DNA of 35,222 bases from Clostridia bacterium (GCA_017520505.1 JAFXFN010000023.1:1-35222); one strand, 5' to 3'. Counted from the stretch's first letter, positions 7,014-14,616 are shown. The notes: generated from the letters alone by a model not told the origin. Numbers and translations: made by a program.

Positions 7014-7991
7014 TTATCTTATCATATCGAAGTAAAGGGGTGAGCCGCCTGTGTGGATAAACAGGATCTTTTTGCCTGTGATGTTGTTTTCTTTAAGGTA
7101 TTTTTCAGTACCTGTATACGCTTTGCCCGTGTAAGTGGGGTCAAGCTCGATACCGTTTTTGCGCATCATTTCAACGCAGTTGTTTCTTATCTCATCGTCA
7201 GCCAGACCGTAGCCGCCGCAAAGGTAATCAGCCGTGAAATTCAGCTCTTTTTTAACGATTTCGGGGTCGGGCTTGCGGTTTTCGTAACGTGCGAAGTAGT
7301 TTGTTATATGCTCATTGAGCTTCATAACTCCTCTTTCCTGCGCTCTTGCCGTTGAAATACCGACGATCGTGGGGTTGGGTGTGCCTGCCTTGCCGTAATC
7401 GGGGTGGAGCATCTTACCGATGAGAAGACCGCCCGTTGTCGTACCTGCACCGCAAGCGGAAAATATGTAGTCAAAATGAAGTCCCGTCTGTACCTGATAG
7501 TCGTAAATTTCAGAGTATGTTTCCTTATACGCCATACATTCAGCCGTTATTGCGTGGGGATCGTTTACGAAATACGATTTTTTACCCTCTGCGGCGAGCT
7601 TATCCTGAAGCTCCTTCAATACCTTATCAACGTCAGCCTTTGCACATTCGACTATTTTTGCGCCGAAAAGCTCAGCCATTGTGCCGTTGAATGCACGTGC
7701 ACAGCCGTGGTCGTCATCGTAAACGGAGATCATATAGCACTCAATTCCGAGTGAACAACAGAGGTTCGTCGTAACACGGCAAAGGTTTGACAGCTTATTT
7801 CCGTAAGTGATAAGCACGTCGCACTTTTCCTCAAGCATATCCATAATTATCTTCTGCGCAATACGCACCTTGTTTCCGCCGAACGAAAACGGCTGAAGGT
7901 CGTCACGCTTGAGATAGATTTCATTACCCGTGTCGTGCAAGGGAGTTATGGGGTGTATGGGTGTGTTACAGATAACATCGCAAAGTTTCAT
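7014..7991 (-). CDS. PLP-dependent D-cysteine desulfhydrase / ACC deaminase family enzyme
   Basis: A 325-residue fold-type II PLP enzyme. The PLP-binding lysine is K41 in SFGGNKVR (36-43). YGNKLSNLCRV (about 64-74), SACGAGTTTGGL (phosphate-binding loop near 183-194) and the C-terminal HTGGSPLYF are typical of the ACC deaminase/D-cysteine desulfhydrase family. The reaction is beta-elimination or ring opening of a small amino acid with release of ammonia and a keto acid; the exact substrate cannot be read from sequence. It is the second gene of an operon, 39 bp after the SDR gene, with a GGAAGGA site and a strong terminator. Family members are often annotated dcyD, but I am not sure enough to use that name. 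Confidence 0.85.
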   Translation of the reverse strand: MKLCDVICNTPIHPITPLHDTGNEIYLKRDDLQPFSFGGNKVRIAQKIIMDMLEEKCDVLITYGNKLSNLCRVTTNLCCSLGIECYMISVYDDDHGCARAFNGTMAELFGAKIVECAKADVDKVLKELQDKLAAEGKKSYFVNDPHAITAECMAYKETYSEIYDYQVQTGLHFDYIFSACGAGTTTGGLLIGKMLHPDYGKAGTPNPTIVGISTARAQERGVMKLNEHITNYFARYENRKPDPEIVKKELNFTADYLCGGYGLADDEIRNNCVEMMRKNGIELDPTYTGKAYTGTEKYLKENNITGKKILFIHTGGSPLYFDMIR

Positions 7992-8030
7992 TTTATATTC
8001 CTTCCTGAAATTTATAATTTCATTATATTA

Positions 8031-8759
8031 TCATAATATATATCCGCCGTCGACGGTTATTGTTTGTCCCGTTATGAAATCGGAAGCGGGAGATGCTAAA
8101 AACAGCATCACGCCTGCAACATCGTCAGGCTCTCCTGCTCTGCCAAGCGGTGTTTTTTCGATTATTTCCTCAACCGCTTCGTCTGACAGCATACTGTTCA
8201 TTTCGGTCTTTATAAATCCCGGTGCAATGCAGTTGACAGTCATACCCGACGGTGCTTCTTCCTTTGCAAGCGCTTTTGTAAAGCCGATAATTGCCGCCTT
8301 TGATGCTGAATAATGCACCTCACACGATGCACCTGCAAGTCCCCACATAGAGGACACGTTTATTATTTTACCGCAGGCTTCACGTAAAAGGGGAAGTGCC
8401 GCACGTGTTAAAAGAAATGCGCCCTTGACGTTTACATCCATCATTCTGTTCCACATTTGCTCTGTTATGTTTTCCAAAACGGCAAATTCCGACACACCTG
8501 CGTTATTGATAAGAACGTCGAGGCTTGAAAATTTATATTCGCAAAGCGATACGGCACGGCGCACGTCAGACTCATCTGTTATGTCGCACTTGCAAGCATA
8601 TACACTTTTGCCCTCGCTTGTAAGCTCATCGCAAAGAGCAAGCGCTCTTTCCTCGCCCTTGTTATACAGCATAAACACGTTAAAGCCGTTATTTGCGAAG
8701 GTGCGCACAGCGCATCTGCCGATTCCGCCCGATGCGCCCGATATTATCACGGTCTTCAT
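8031..8759 (-). CDS. Short-chain dehydrogenase, FabG-like; possible EF-P 5-aminopentanone reductase
   Basis: A 242-residue classical SDR. The NAD(P)-binding GASGGIG is at 8-14, NNAG at 85-88, and the catalytic Ser136/137, Tyr150 and Lys154 (YSASK) are intact; the C-terminus ITGQTITVDGGY is typical of FabG. The reaction is NAD(P)H-dependent reduction of a ketone. The stretch SSMWGLAGASCEVHY resembles YmfI, which reduces the 5-aminopentanone group on elongation factor P, more than true FabG, and no other fatty-acid gene lies nearby. That subgroup call is from memory and moderate. It is first in a two-gene operon with the PLP enzyme. GGAG site 6 bases before ATG. Confidence 0.88.
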   Translation of the reverse strand: MKTVIISGASGGIGRCAVRTFANNGFNVFMLYNKGEERALALCDELTSEGKSVYACKCDITDESDVRRAVSLCEYKFSSLDVLINNAGVSEFAVLENITEQMWNRMMDVNVKGAFLLTRAALPLLREACGKIINVSSMWGLAGASCEVHYSASKAAIIGFTKALAKEEAPSGMTVNCIAPGFIKTEMNSMLSDEAVEEIIEKTPLGRAGEPDDVAGVMLFLASPASDFITGQTITVDGGYIL

Positions 8760-8795
8760 AAAGAACTCCGAACAGTTAATTAATTATTTATTTAC

Positions 8796-8804
8796 ATTAT
8801 ACCA
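8796..8804 (-). promoter_or_regulatory. Extended -10 promoter of the SDR operon
   Basis: On the minus strand TGG directly precedes TATAAT (the -10 covering 8801-8796), an extended -10 arrangement; no good -35 box is visible. It is 37 bp upstream of the ATG. Confidence 0.5.
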
Positions 8805-8919
8805 ATCGTGTGCAGATTTATGTTGACAAAACATCACCCAAATGTTTATTAAAACAAACTTTAATCAAATGAAAATTTGCTTATTTTTTAATTAATTTTG
8901 ATAAATTTTTAAAAAGTTA

Positions 8920-8948
8920 TTGACAAGCATAAAAAAGTGTGGTAAAAT
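8920..8948 (+). promoter_or_regulatory. Sigma-A promoter of the small surface protein
   Basis: TTGACA (8920-8925), exactly 17 bp, TAAAAT (8943-8948), 31 bp upstream of the GTG start. Confidence 0.75.
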
Positions 8949-8979
8949 GAACACAAAGAAAAGAAGGAGGCGGTAAATT

Positions 8980-9210
8980 GTGAACATAAAAAAGATAATA
9001 TCTGTCGTTATGATATTTGCTGTTATCAGCACGATATTCGTTTCACTTTCCGCTATCGCCGCAGAAAATATTGCACCCAACGGGAATGATTCGCCGAGTG
9101 AGGCGGCAAATCCCATAACAGGGGATTTCATCTTCGGCATATTTGTCGCCGCCGCAGTTATTGCAATAGTAACTCTTTATCTTGTAATGCGAAGAAAATA
9201 TATACATTAA
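8980..9210 (+). CDS. Small secreted protein with sortase-like NPITG sorting signal
   Basis: A 76-residue protein. Residues 1-28 are a signal peptide (Lys-rich start, hydrophobic core, AIA-A cleavage). Only about 15 residues follow before NPITG (44-48), a hydrophobic segment (50-70) and the charged tail RRKYIH. NPxTG + hydrophobic helix + basic tail is the layout of a sortase substrate; if cleaved, the mature wall-linked peptide would be under 20 residues. It could instead be a small two-helix membrane peptide. The GTG start has AAGGAGG 9 bases upstream; a near-perfect promoter and a strong terminator support a real gene. No sortase gene is in the window. Confidence 0.7.
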   Translation: MNIKKIISVVMIFAVISTIFVSLSAIAAENIAPNGNDSPSEAANPITGDFIFGIFVAAAVIAIVTLYLVMRRKYIH

Positions 9211-9262
9211 AAGGGCCGGTTCATTTATGGAAATAACTTCCAAAATGAACCGCCCTTTATTT
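9210..9262 (+). terminator. Rho-independent terminator
   Basis: Stem AAAGGGC-CGGTTCATTT (9210-9226) with AAATGAACCG-CCCTTT (9243-9258), one bulge, followed by T-rich sequence. The stem begins on the last base of the stop codon. Confidence 0.85.
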
Positions 9263-9296
9263 ATACATTCAGAGTCGGGTGACACAATGGTCCCCT

Positions 9297-9404
9297 TATT
9301 CAGCGAAGCTGAATAACACGTTCGCCATAGGCGAACATATCACGCCGTGCCCTCACGGCATATCACTCAGCAAAGCCGAATATCACGTTCGCCAAGGGCG
9401 AACA
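9297..9404. repeat. Palindrome array with ATATCAC linkers
   Basis: Five short hairpins in a row: TTATTCAGC/GCTGAATAA, GTTCGCC/GGCGAAC, GCCGT/ACGGC, a weak TCAG unit, and again GTTCGCC/GGCGAAC, joined by ATAACAC or ATATCAC. It abuts the DUF4364 stop codon (9411). Confidence 0.7.
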
Positions 9405-9410
9405 TATAAT

Positions 9411-9932
9411 TCAATATCCTCCCTCACCCATAAGGAACGAATATATGAATTTATACAAATGCTCGGGATTTTCGGTAAACGAATGCTCCATACGCTTTGC
9501 CTGAAAATCGGTTTCGGCATTGACCGTCACGGATATAACACGCTGACCTCGTCTGAATATCTGCAAATTAAGGTCGACCGTGTCACCCTCTCCGGGTGTA
9601 AGCTCTGTTTTTATCTTCGTTTTGCTTTTTTCAAAGGACAAAAGCTGTATTGCGTGGCGGATGCCCTTTTCACGTATATAGCCCGAAATGTCACCCTTGA
9701 GCGTTCTTGCGATAAATGCGCCCGTTTCCGTTATCTCATACATATCGTCACCGCAGCATCTGACGAACTGAGCCTCCTTAAGCTCCTCAAATTGGTCAAT
9801 AAAATCAAAATTGCTTACGAACTCGTCCTGCACGACAATATCGTTTATCTGCGAATATCTGAGCGGATAGTCCACATAAAGCATAAGAGTAAGTATATAA
9901 AGTTTTATATCCGCAGATTCTTTAAGTTTCAA
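9411..9932 (-). CDS. DUF4364 family protein (winged-helix-like)
   Basis: A 173-residue protein that I recognise as DUF4364, common in Clostridia. The N-terminal half (about 7-80) looks like a winged helix: helices around LKLYILTLML-type and FDFIDQFEELKEA segments and a wing with YEITETG at about 64-70. The C-terminal half is a beta-rich domain (about 95-150). The family is expected to bind DNA, but I know of no studied member. The start codon is TTG (9930-9932), preceded by AAAGGGG at a 10-base spacing; an in-frame ATT lies one codon upstream. The preceding 204 bp to the divergent sigma-factor gene holds that gene's promoter. Confidence 0.85.
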   Translation of the reverse strand: MKLKESADIKLYILTLMLYVDYPLRYSQINDIVVQDEFVSNFDFIDQFEELKEAQFVRCCGDDMYEITETGAFIARTLKGDISGYIREKGIRHAIQLLSFEKSKTKIKTELTPGEGDTVDLNLQIFRRGQRVISVTVNAETDFQAKRMEHSFTENPEHLYKFIYSFLMGEGGY

Positions 9933-10055
9933 AATAAATGCGCCCCTTTATCAAAAAAAATGCTAAACATTAGCTTGTATTATTGATTTTATCATAAAAA
10001 CAGACAAATATTCAATATATTGCCGTGAATTAAGTAAATTTTTTTTTAAATTCTA

Positions 10056-10084
10056 TTGACATTTTTTAAAAAGAATTGTATAAT
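10056..10084 (+). promoter_or_regulatory. Sigma-A promoter of the sigma-factor gene
   Basis: TTGACA (10056-10061), exactly 17 bp, TATAAT (10079-10084): a full consensus promoter 54 bp before the ATG. Confidence 0.85.
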
Positions 10085-10137
10085 GTAGATAGTAAATGGT
10101 ACGCTTCCTAAAACAAGCGGACTCGGGAGGCGAAACA

Positions 10138-10698
10138 ATGCAGCAATCATCAGACGTTACACTTGCCAAGCACGGCGACAGTGATGCTTTCAGAAGACTG
10201 CTCACAGCGTATTCACCTTTGATGACGTCACTTGCCAATCAGTTTTATTCGGATGAAATTGCAGCCGATGCAGGTATTGACGATTTGATGCAGGAGGCAA
10301 GCATTGCACTTTATAACGCTGTGATGTCTTATACCGAGGGCAAAAATACGACCTTCGGGCTTTATGCAAAAATATGCATAAAAAACAGACTTGTGTCCTT
10401 TTTGCGCCACGTATGCGCAAAGAATTCAAACATCGGCAAGGAAGCGCTTGAAAAGCTTATCGATTCCTCGGTAATGCCGAATGAGGATATTCCTCTGGAA
10501 AGACTCATATCGGGTGAGGAAGTCGAATATCTTCAGAAAAAGATACGCTCCGCACTTACCGATTATGAATACAGCGTATTTTTACTGATAGCCAAGGGTG
10601 CGGCAACCTCCGAGGCGGCTGCAATACTCAACGTCGGGGAAAAGTCTGTGCTGAACGCAATGGCACGTGCAAAGGCAAAGCTTCGAAAAATCATATAA
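10138..10698 (+). CDS. RNA polymerase sigma factor, sigma-70 family (SigH-like)
   Basis: A 186-residue sigma factor without regions 1 or 3. Region 2 spans about 10-85, with the core-binding DDLMQEASIALYNAV (about 43-57) and the -10-recognition segment YTEGKNTTFGLYAKICIKN. Region 4 spans about 130-186 with the helix-turn-helix ATSEAAAILNVGEKSVLNAM. Layout and length resemble SigH, the sigma factor of early sporulation and stationary phase, but the classification is by eye. I start it at ATG 10138, which follows CGGGAGG at 7 bases; an upstream in-frame start at 10096 has no ribosome site and lies close to the -10 box. The consensus promoter suggests constant transcription. No anti-sigma gene is adjacent. 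Confidence 0.85.
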   Translation: MQQSSDVTLAKHGDSDAFRRLLTAYSPLMTSLANQFYSDEIAADAGIDDLMQEASIALYNAVMSYTEGKNTTFGLYAKICIKNRLVSFLRHVCAKNSNIGKEALEKLIDSSVMPNEDIPLERLISGEEVEYLQKKIRSALTDYEYSVFLLIAKGAATSEAAAILNVGEKSVLNAMARAKAKLRKII

Positions 10699-10711
10699 TT
10701 ACGTAACAATA

Positions 10712-10775
10712 TGTCCTGGTAGCTTAAAAAGAGCGTTGATTTTCAAAGGTGGCGGTGAAAGTCCGTCCGTGGGCA
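10712..10775 (+). other. Possible structured RNA leader before the zinc-ribbon gene
   Basis: The 112-bp gap between sigma and zinc-ribbon genes can form several small hairpins: AGCTT..GAGC, TTGattttCAA (around 10736), and GGCGG..CCGTC (around 10751-10768), followed by an AT-rich stretch with a 7-T run at 10784-10790. GGTGAAAGTCC recalls pieces of known riboswitches but matches none I can name. It may be a leader or just the ribosome-loading region. Confidence 0.25.
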
Positions 10776-10810
10776 AATAAAATATTTTTTTACCAAAGCG
10801 AGGTATAATC

Positions 10811-11092
10811 ATGTACGAAGACAAGAAATTGGTTTGTAAGGACTGTGGAGCAGAATTCGTTTTCACAGCCGGCGAGCAGGCTTTCTACGCTGAAAGAGGC
10901 TTCCAGAACGAACCCCAGAGATGCAAAGCTTGCCGTGATGCGAGAAAGAACGCAGGCAAGCCCCCCAGAGAATATCACACGGCTGTTTGCGCTAAGTGCG
11001 GCGGCGAAGCGAAGATCCCCTTCCAGCCCAGCAACGACAGACCTGTTTATTGCAGCGAATGCTTCGCAGCGATGAAGAATTCTGAAGAATAA
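10811..11092 (+). CDS. Small double zinc-ribbon protein (zf-trcl type)
   Basis: A 93-residue protein with two zinc ribbons. The first, residues 9-41, has CKDCG and CKACR pairs about 26 residues apart around the phrase EFVFTAGEQAFYAERGF, characteristic of zf-trcl (probable zinc-ribbon) proteins. The second, about 58-85, has CAKCG and CSEC 17 residues apart around IPFQPSNDRPVYC, the CxxC-x17-CxxC type. Each would bind one structural zinc. Function is unknown; such proteins are common and well expressed in Clostridia. GAGG site precedes ATG; a strong terminator follows. Codon use is strongly biased (AGA, AAG, GCT), as in rpsO, which suggests high expression. Confidence 0.88.
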   Translation: MYEDKKLVCKDCGAEFVFTAGEQAFYAERGFQNEPQRCKACRDARKNAGKPPREYHTAVCAKCGGEAKIPFQPSNDRPVYCSECFAAMKNSEE

Positions 11093-11110
11093 TTGATATT
11101 CAAATAATCG

Positions 11111-11144
11111 AACTGCCCAAGTGCAAACACTTGGGCAGTTTTAT
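11111..11144 (+). terminator. Rho-independent terminator of the zinc-ribbon gene
   Basis: Perfect 13-bp stem (AACTGCCCAAGTG 11111-11123 with its complement 11128-11140), 4-base loop CAAA, then TTATTTT. Confidence 0.9.
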
Positions 11145-11178
11145 TTTATAAAGAAAACCAACGGCAGTAAGGGGAGGC

Positions 11179-11254
11179 GGGACGTCGTGGGCGCCGTCCC
11201 CTACTACCTTGTTTTATTTTAAATACACGGGACGTCGTGGGCGCCCTCCCCTAC
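11179..11254. repeat. Two direct copies of a 26-bp GGGACGTCG element
   Basis: 11179-11204 and 11229-11254 share GGGACGTCGTGGGCGCC then TCCCCTAC with one mismatch between (G versus C). Read on the other strand this is the GTAGGGGACGGCGCCCA..CGTCCC element also present at 23508 and 25206, but without the palindrome inserted there. Confidence 0.75.
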
Positions 11255-11327
11255 AAAAACATCAGAAAACATACAGGCCTGCAATTTTGGGAAACGATCT
11301 TCCAAAATGTGCCTCACGACTTTTCTC

Positions 11328-11837
11328 TTATTTATTTTTTCTGTGTTTGATATGGTATACAATATAGTACACTCCTATCAAAGCACAAAAATATGTAAAC
11401 ACTCCTAAAAGCAGAAAGCCGTCAGCTTCACCCTCAAGCCTCTTTATCGTATCATTGAAGTCCAACAAAACAGTTTCTCCGCTTGAGAATTCAACAATGG
11501 TGTTACTGTTAGGATGAATTAAAAGCGTGATGTTATTACTTGCAGTCAACGATGATAATTTATTTATAAGATCTTCATTGATGGACACGCCATCGATAAA
11601 ATATCTGTTTCCGTCAGAACAATCAATTGCGATTTCCTTAATTCCCATAGGGTGCCTTCCTTGTCGTATTTCATCATACGAAAGGAGTTGTGTTTTTATC
11701 ATCGTACAATCTTCTCGCGGTATATCGTCATTCCAATATTGCATACCAAAAGTGAATACGCTCCCAAGCAACACACCCACCACAAGCATAAACACAGCAG
11801 CGGCAAGCGATATCGGATCTGATTTTCGTTTTTTCAC
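11328..11837 (-). CDS. Uncharacterised two-TM protein (DUF3592-like layout)
   Basis: A 169-residue membrane protein. TM1 is at about 11-32 and TM2 at about 141-162, followed by a basic tail HIKHRKNK. The 105 residues between are likely outside the cell and beta-rich (I-K-IAIDCSDGNRYFIDG, then ITLLIHPNSNTIVEF). The TM-beta-TM layout resembles DUF3592-type proteins, but I see no firm motif. The start is GTG at 11837, preceded by GGCGGTGG at about 5 bases. It stands alone between repeat regions. Function unknown. Confidence 0.7.
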   Translation of the reverse strand: MKKRKSDPISLAAAVFMLVVGVLLGSVFTFGMQYWNDDIPREDCTMIKTQLLSYDEIRQGRHPMGIKEIAIDCSDGNRYFIDGVSINEDLINKLSSLTASNNITLLIHPNSNTIVEFSSGETVLLDFNDTIKRLEGEADGFLLLGVFTYFCALIGVYYIVYHIKHRKNK

Positions 11838-11885
11838 ATTTCCACCGCCTTTCTGATTTTATTATAGCAAGTTTTGGGGCGTTTG

Positions 11886-12024
11886 TAAAGTGAAATATTG
11901 CTCCCCTATGGTCGCAATGTGAAATAAAATTTGCCCACGTTCGCAAAGCGAACATTTCACACGCCGCAGGCGTATTTCACATTTCGCATAAATATTTCAT
12001 TTGACCGAAGGGCAAATTTCATTG
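11886..12024. repeat. Palindrome array with ATTTCAC linkers
   Basis: Hairpins GTTCGCaaaGCGAAC (about 11939-11953) and ACGCCgcaGGCGT are joined by ATTTCAC, inside wider arms AAATTTGCCC (11928-11937) and GGGCAAATTT (12010-12019), themselves flanked by TGAAAT/ATTTCA words. No coding potential seen. Confidence 0.65.
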
Positions 12025-12025
12025 A

Positions 12026-12070
12026 AAAAGCCGCCTCCCTCGTAGTTGCAGGGCAACCACAAGGGAGGCG
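12026..12070 (-). terminator. Terminator of the E2-like acyltransferase gene
   Basis: Eighteen-base arms (12032-12049 and 12053-12070) pair fully on the minus-strand RNA using two G-U pairs, with a 3-base loop, followed by GGCTTTTT. It begins about 23 bp after the stop codon. Confidence 0.8.
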
Positions 12071-12093
12071 AAGTGCGGTGTATTCGGTAATTG

Positions 12094-12927
12094 TCAACCC
12101 TCGTCTTTTGTTATCTTCCTCGGCGGAAGCTCAAGCAGCTCGGGGTTTTTAAGATACTCGCTTATGCGGCGGAACGCCATTGCGAAATAAGAGCCTGTGC
12201 AAATTCTTTCGTCCATTACTACGCCAAGCGGCATAGTTTTTTCAAATATCATCTTGTCATCTGCCATTTTCGGCACGTAACGCATATTTCCGATAGACAT
12301 AAACACGCTTGTCGTACCGAATTCGTATGTATGGTGATATATATGATTTGTTCTTATCGAGGCAAGGTTCGTTATGCCGAGCGACATATGAAACGGACTG
12401 AGGTCGATTATTTTCTTCGGCAAAAGTCCGTATTTATCCATTGTCTTGAAAAGTCTTACGCCGATATTGCAAAGCCCCGGTATTTTAACGAGCTTTCTTG
12501 CAAAATCGTCTGTTGTGTTCGTGTCGCCCTCCTGTCTGTTCTGCTCTATAAAATCATCTATCTTTTTCTGAACATCAAAAACCGTATCCTCATAATCAAA
12601 ATACATCTTCGACATTGTTCCCTCTGTGGTCTGTCCTGCCTTTAAAACGACCATACCTACACAAAATTCGTTTCTTGCATACAGCTTTTTATTTACAACG
12701 AAGTGGTTGAGCTTGGGAAATTCAGCCACGGTGCGCAGGTATGCGCTCACGATCAGCGCCATGTGTGTTATTTTTTTATCACGTCTTGAAGCAATATATT
12801 CTTTCATCGGGTTAACAGGAATATCCACCGTTATCATATTCATAGCGTCGGTACGCTTAGACATAACATGTGCGCCGATGATAGATTCAGGATCTGCATT
12901 TTTCAATTTTTTGCCATCTGCTCGCAT
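12094..12927 (-). CDS. E2/CAT-fold acyltransferase homologue with altered active site
   Basis: A 277-residue protein related to the catalytic domain of 2-oxo acid dehydrogenase E2 subunits and chloramphenicol acetyltransferase. There is no lipoyl or E1/E3-binding domain, and no partner genes are nearby. The family's DHRxxDG active-site motif aligns with D239-E-R-I-C-T-G245: the catalytic His is Glu and the motif Asp is Thr. Flanking structure is kept (SIGNMRYVPK about 211-220; MPLGVVMDER; SEYLKNPELLE). It may be a non-catalytic paralogue or use another chemistry; clostridial relatives with a DER motif are known to me only as unnamed E2-like proteins. GGAGG site precedes ATG. The promoter carries a perfect palindrome over its -10 box, so it is probably repressed by a dedicated regulator. 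Confidence 0.8.
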   Translation of the reverse strand: MRADGKKLKNADPESIIGAHVMSKRTDAMNMITVDIPVNPMKEYIASRRDKKITHMALIVSAYLRTVAEFPKLNHFVVNKKLYARNEFCVGMVVLKAGQTTEGTMSKMYFDYEDTVFDVQKKIDDFIEQNRQEGDTNTTDDFARKLVKIPGLCNIGVRLFKTMDKYGLLPKKIIDLSPFHMSLGITNLASIRTNHIYHHTYEFGTTSVFMSIGNMRYVPKMADDKMIFEKTMPLGVVMDERICTGSYFAMAFRRISEYLKNPELLELPPRKITKDEG

Positions 12928-12946
12928 ATTGTCCTCCGAAAATTAA

Positions 12947-12988
12947 ATTTGATGTGTGAATTATATCACACATCAAATCTAATTTCAA
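12947..12988 (-). promoter_or_regulatory. Promoter with palindromic operator centred on the -10 box
   Basis: Minus strand: TTGAAA (12988-12983), 17 bp, TATAAT (12965-12960). The TATAAT is the exact centre of a perfect inverted repeat with 13-bp arms ATTTGATGTGTGA (12947-12959 on plus) and TCACACATCAAAT (12966-12978). A dimeric repressor bound here would block RNA polymerase. The binder is unknown; the nearby MarR protein is one candidate. Confidence 0.7.
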
Positions 12989-13057
12989 TATAATTATTGC
13001 ATTTTTGTGAAATAATATAACATTATAAATTGCTTAAAAAATAAAAATGTTAATATA

Positions 13058-14413
13058 TTAAACTATTGTTAACTTCTTCCATTTACCTTGCAAGAAGCGT
13101 ATAACGAAGAAAATCACTCTTGCAACCCAGTCAACGTACATCGCGATCCAGACGCCGTGCAGTCCGTAGCCGAGCGAGTAGCAGAACACATAGCTCATTG
13201 CAACACGGCACAGCCACATTGAAAGCATTGACACGACAAGCGTGAATTTAACGTCGCCCGATGCTCTGAGGCAGTTCGGCAGAGTAAAAGCAAGCGGCCA
13301 GAGGACACTTGACACAATACAGAATATACGCACGATGTCAACAGCCTCCGCACCCGTTGCACCCGAAAGTGAAAACAGGCTGACAATAGGCTCTACAAGC
13401 ACAAATATCAGTATATTCATACCGAGCATCAGCAAATATGTAAGCCCCAAAAAACGCTTTGTGTGCTTTTCGGCAACGTCGGGAAGCCTTGCCCCCATCG
13501 CACGGCCGACCACCGCAACGAGCGCAAGACCAATGGCAGAGCCGGGAATATTTGACATCATCGCAACGGTATTTGCCGCCGCATTGGCGGCTGTGGCTGA
13601 TGTGCCGAGGTCTGAGACCACACGTGCAACAAGCAGCTTACCCACCTGAAACATACCGTTTTCAATGCCTCCCGGTATACCTATATAAAGTATCTGCTTT
13701 ACAAGCTTGAAGTCAAGCGTCGGCTTTTTCAGCCCTTCAAGATACACATCGTTATTTTTATTGTGCATAAGCACCGTCATTACAACGCCGCCGACGACTC
13801 TTGATACAAGCGTTGCCGCCGCCGCACCGAGCACACCGAGTCCGAAGCCGAAGATGAGCACGGCGTTACCGACAACGTTGATGATGTTCATACCGATAGA
13901 CGTCACCATTGTTATACGGCTTTTGCCCATTGACCTGAACACAGCCGCCCCTGAGTTGTAGAGAGCCAAAAACGGATAGGAAACAACGGAAAGATAAAAA
14001 TACGTTTTGCAGTTTTCCATAACGTCAGCCTCAACAGAGCCGAATATCGCCCTCAATATCTGCGGACAGAACAAAAGGCACACTGTCATTATCGCACTTG
14101 CCGCATAGAAGCTGATAAGCGTTAACTGCTTGACGGAGTTTACGGCACGCTGTTTTTCGCCCCGTCCGATATACTGTGACACGATGACCGCACCGCCTGT
14201 TGCAAGTGCGGCGAATATCTGTATTAAAAGTATATTTATCTGGTCAACAAGCGAAACACCCGAAATTGCCGCCTCACCCGCACTGCTGACCATTATCGTG
14301 TCGGCAAGGCCTATTGTGAATGCAAGGAACTGCTCAACGATGATAGGCACGAGCAGACGCCGCATAAACCCACGGGGAAATATATCACTTTCTTTGATGG
14401 TACTATTTGTCAT
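13058..14413 (-). CDS. MATE family multidrug/cation efflux transporter
   Basis: A 451-residue integral membrane protein with about twelve hydrophobic segments in two related halves (about 15-225 and 235-445), as in MATE transporters. Family phrases include QFLAFTIGLADTIMVSSAGEA, GGAVIVSQYIGRGE (about 76-89) and, in the second half, GIPGGIENGMFQVGKL and the matching AVVGRAMGARLPD. It exports organic cations or drugs using a Na+ or H+ gradient; substrate not predictable. Its start, with AAAAGGAC upstream, faces the marR-type gene across 238 bp, the classic arrangement of an exporter controlled by a divergent MarR repressor. No MATE-specific terminator is evident. Confidence 0.92.
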   Translation of the reverse strand: MTNSTIKESDIFPRGFMRRLLVPIIVEQFLAFTIGLADTIMVSSAGEAAISGVSLVDQINILLIQIFAALATGGAVIVSQYIGRGEKQRAVNSVKQLTLISFYAASAIMTVCLLFCPQILRAIFGSVEADVMENCKTYFYLSVVSYPFLALYNSGAAVFRSMGKSRITMVTSIGMNIINVVGNAVLIFGFGLGVLGAAAATLVSRVVGGVVMTVLMHNKNNDVYLEGLKKPTLDFKLVKQILYIGIPGGIENGMFQVGKLLVARVVSDLGTSATAANAAANTVAMMSNIPGSAIGLALVAVVGRAMGARLPDVAEKHTKRFLGLTYLLMLGMNILIFVLVEPIVSLFSLSGATGAEAVDIVRIFCIVSSVLWPLAFTLPNCLRASGDVKFTLVVSMLSMWLCRVAMSYVFCYSLGYGLHGVWIAMYVDWVARVIFFVIRFLQGKWKKLTIV

Positions 14414-14587
14414 TTATCTGAGTCCTTTTAACATTATAACTAAATTATAACAGTTAATTTTGTATCTTTTACATAACATAATTTAAGAATAATAATAAAA
14501 ATGATAGCGTAAAAGTAAATTCTAACTATATTTTTATAGTAAATATGTTAAAAAAATGAATTTTAAATAAAAAAAACTTGTGAGGTA

Positions 14588-14616
14588 TTGACAAAGTTAT
14601 ATTTTTTGTGTAATAT
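14588..14616 (+). promoter_or_regulatory. Sigma-A promoter of the marR-type gene
   Basis: TTGACA (14588-14593), 17-bp spacer, TAATAT (14611-14616), with TATAAT overlapping 3 bases on. The rest of the 238-bp divergent region is very AT-rich with TTATAACT/AGTTAA-type words, possible MarR sites. Confidence 0.65.

Noticed and set aside
9279..9986. 235-codon plus-strand reading frame
   Set aside because: It runs through a palindrome array and is antisense to the DUF4364 gene; its translation is Cys/Lys/Ile-rich with no domain, and no ribosome site precedes it.
10742..10775. Cobalamin riboswitch
   Set aside because: Only GGTGAAA-TCC is reminiscent; the rest of the conserved core and the GCCACTG box are missing.
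12091..12645. 184-codon plus-strand reading frame
   Set aside because: Antisense to the E2-like gene, no ribosome site, no domain.
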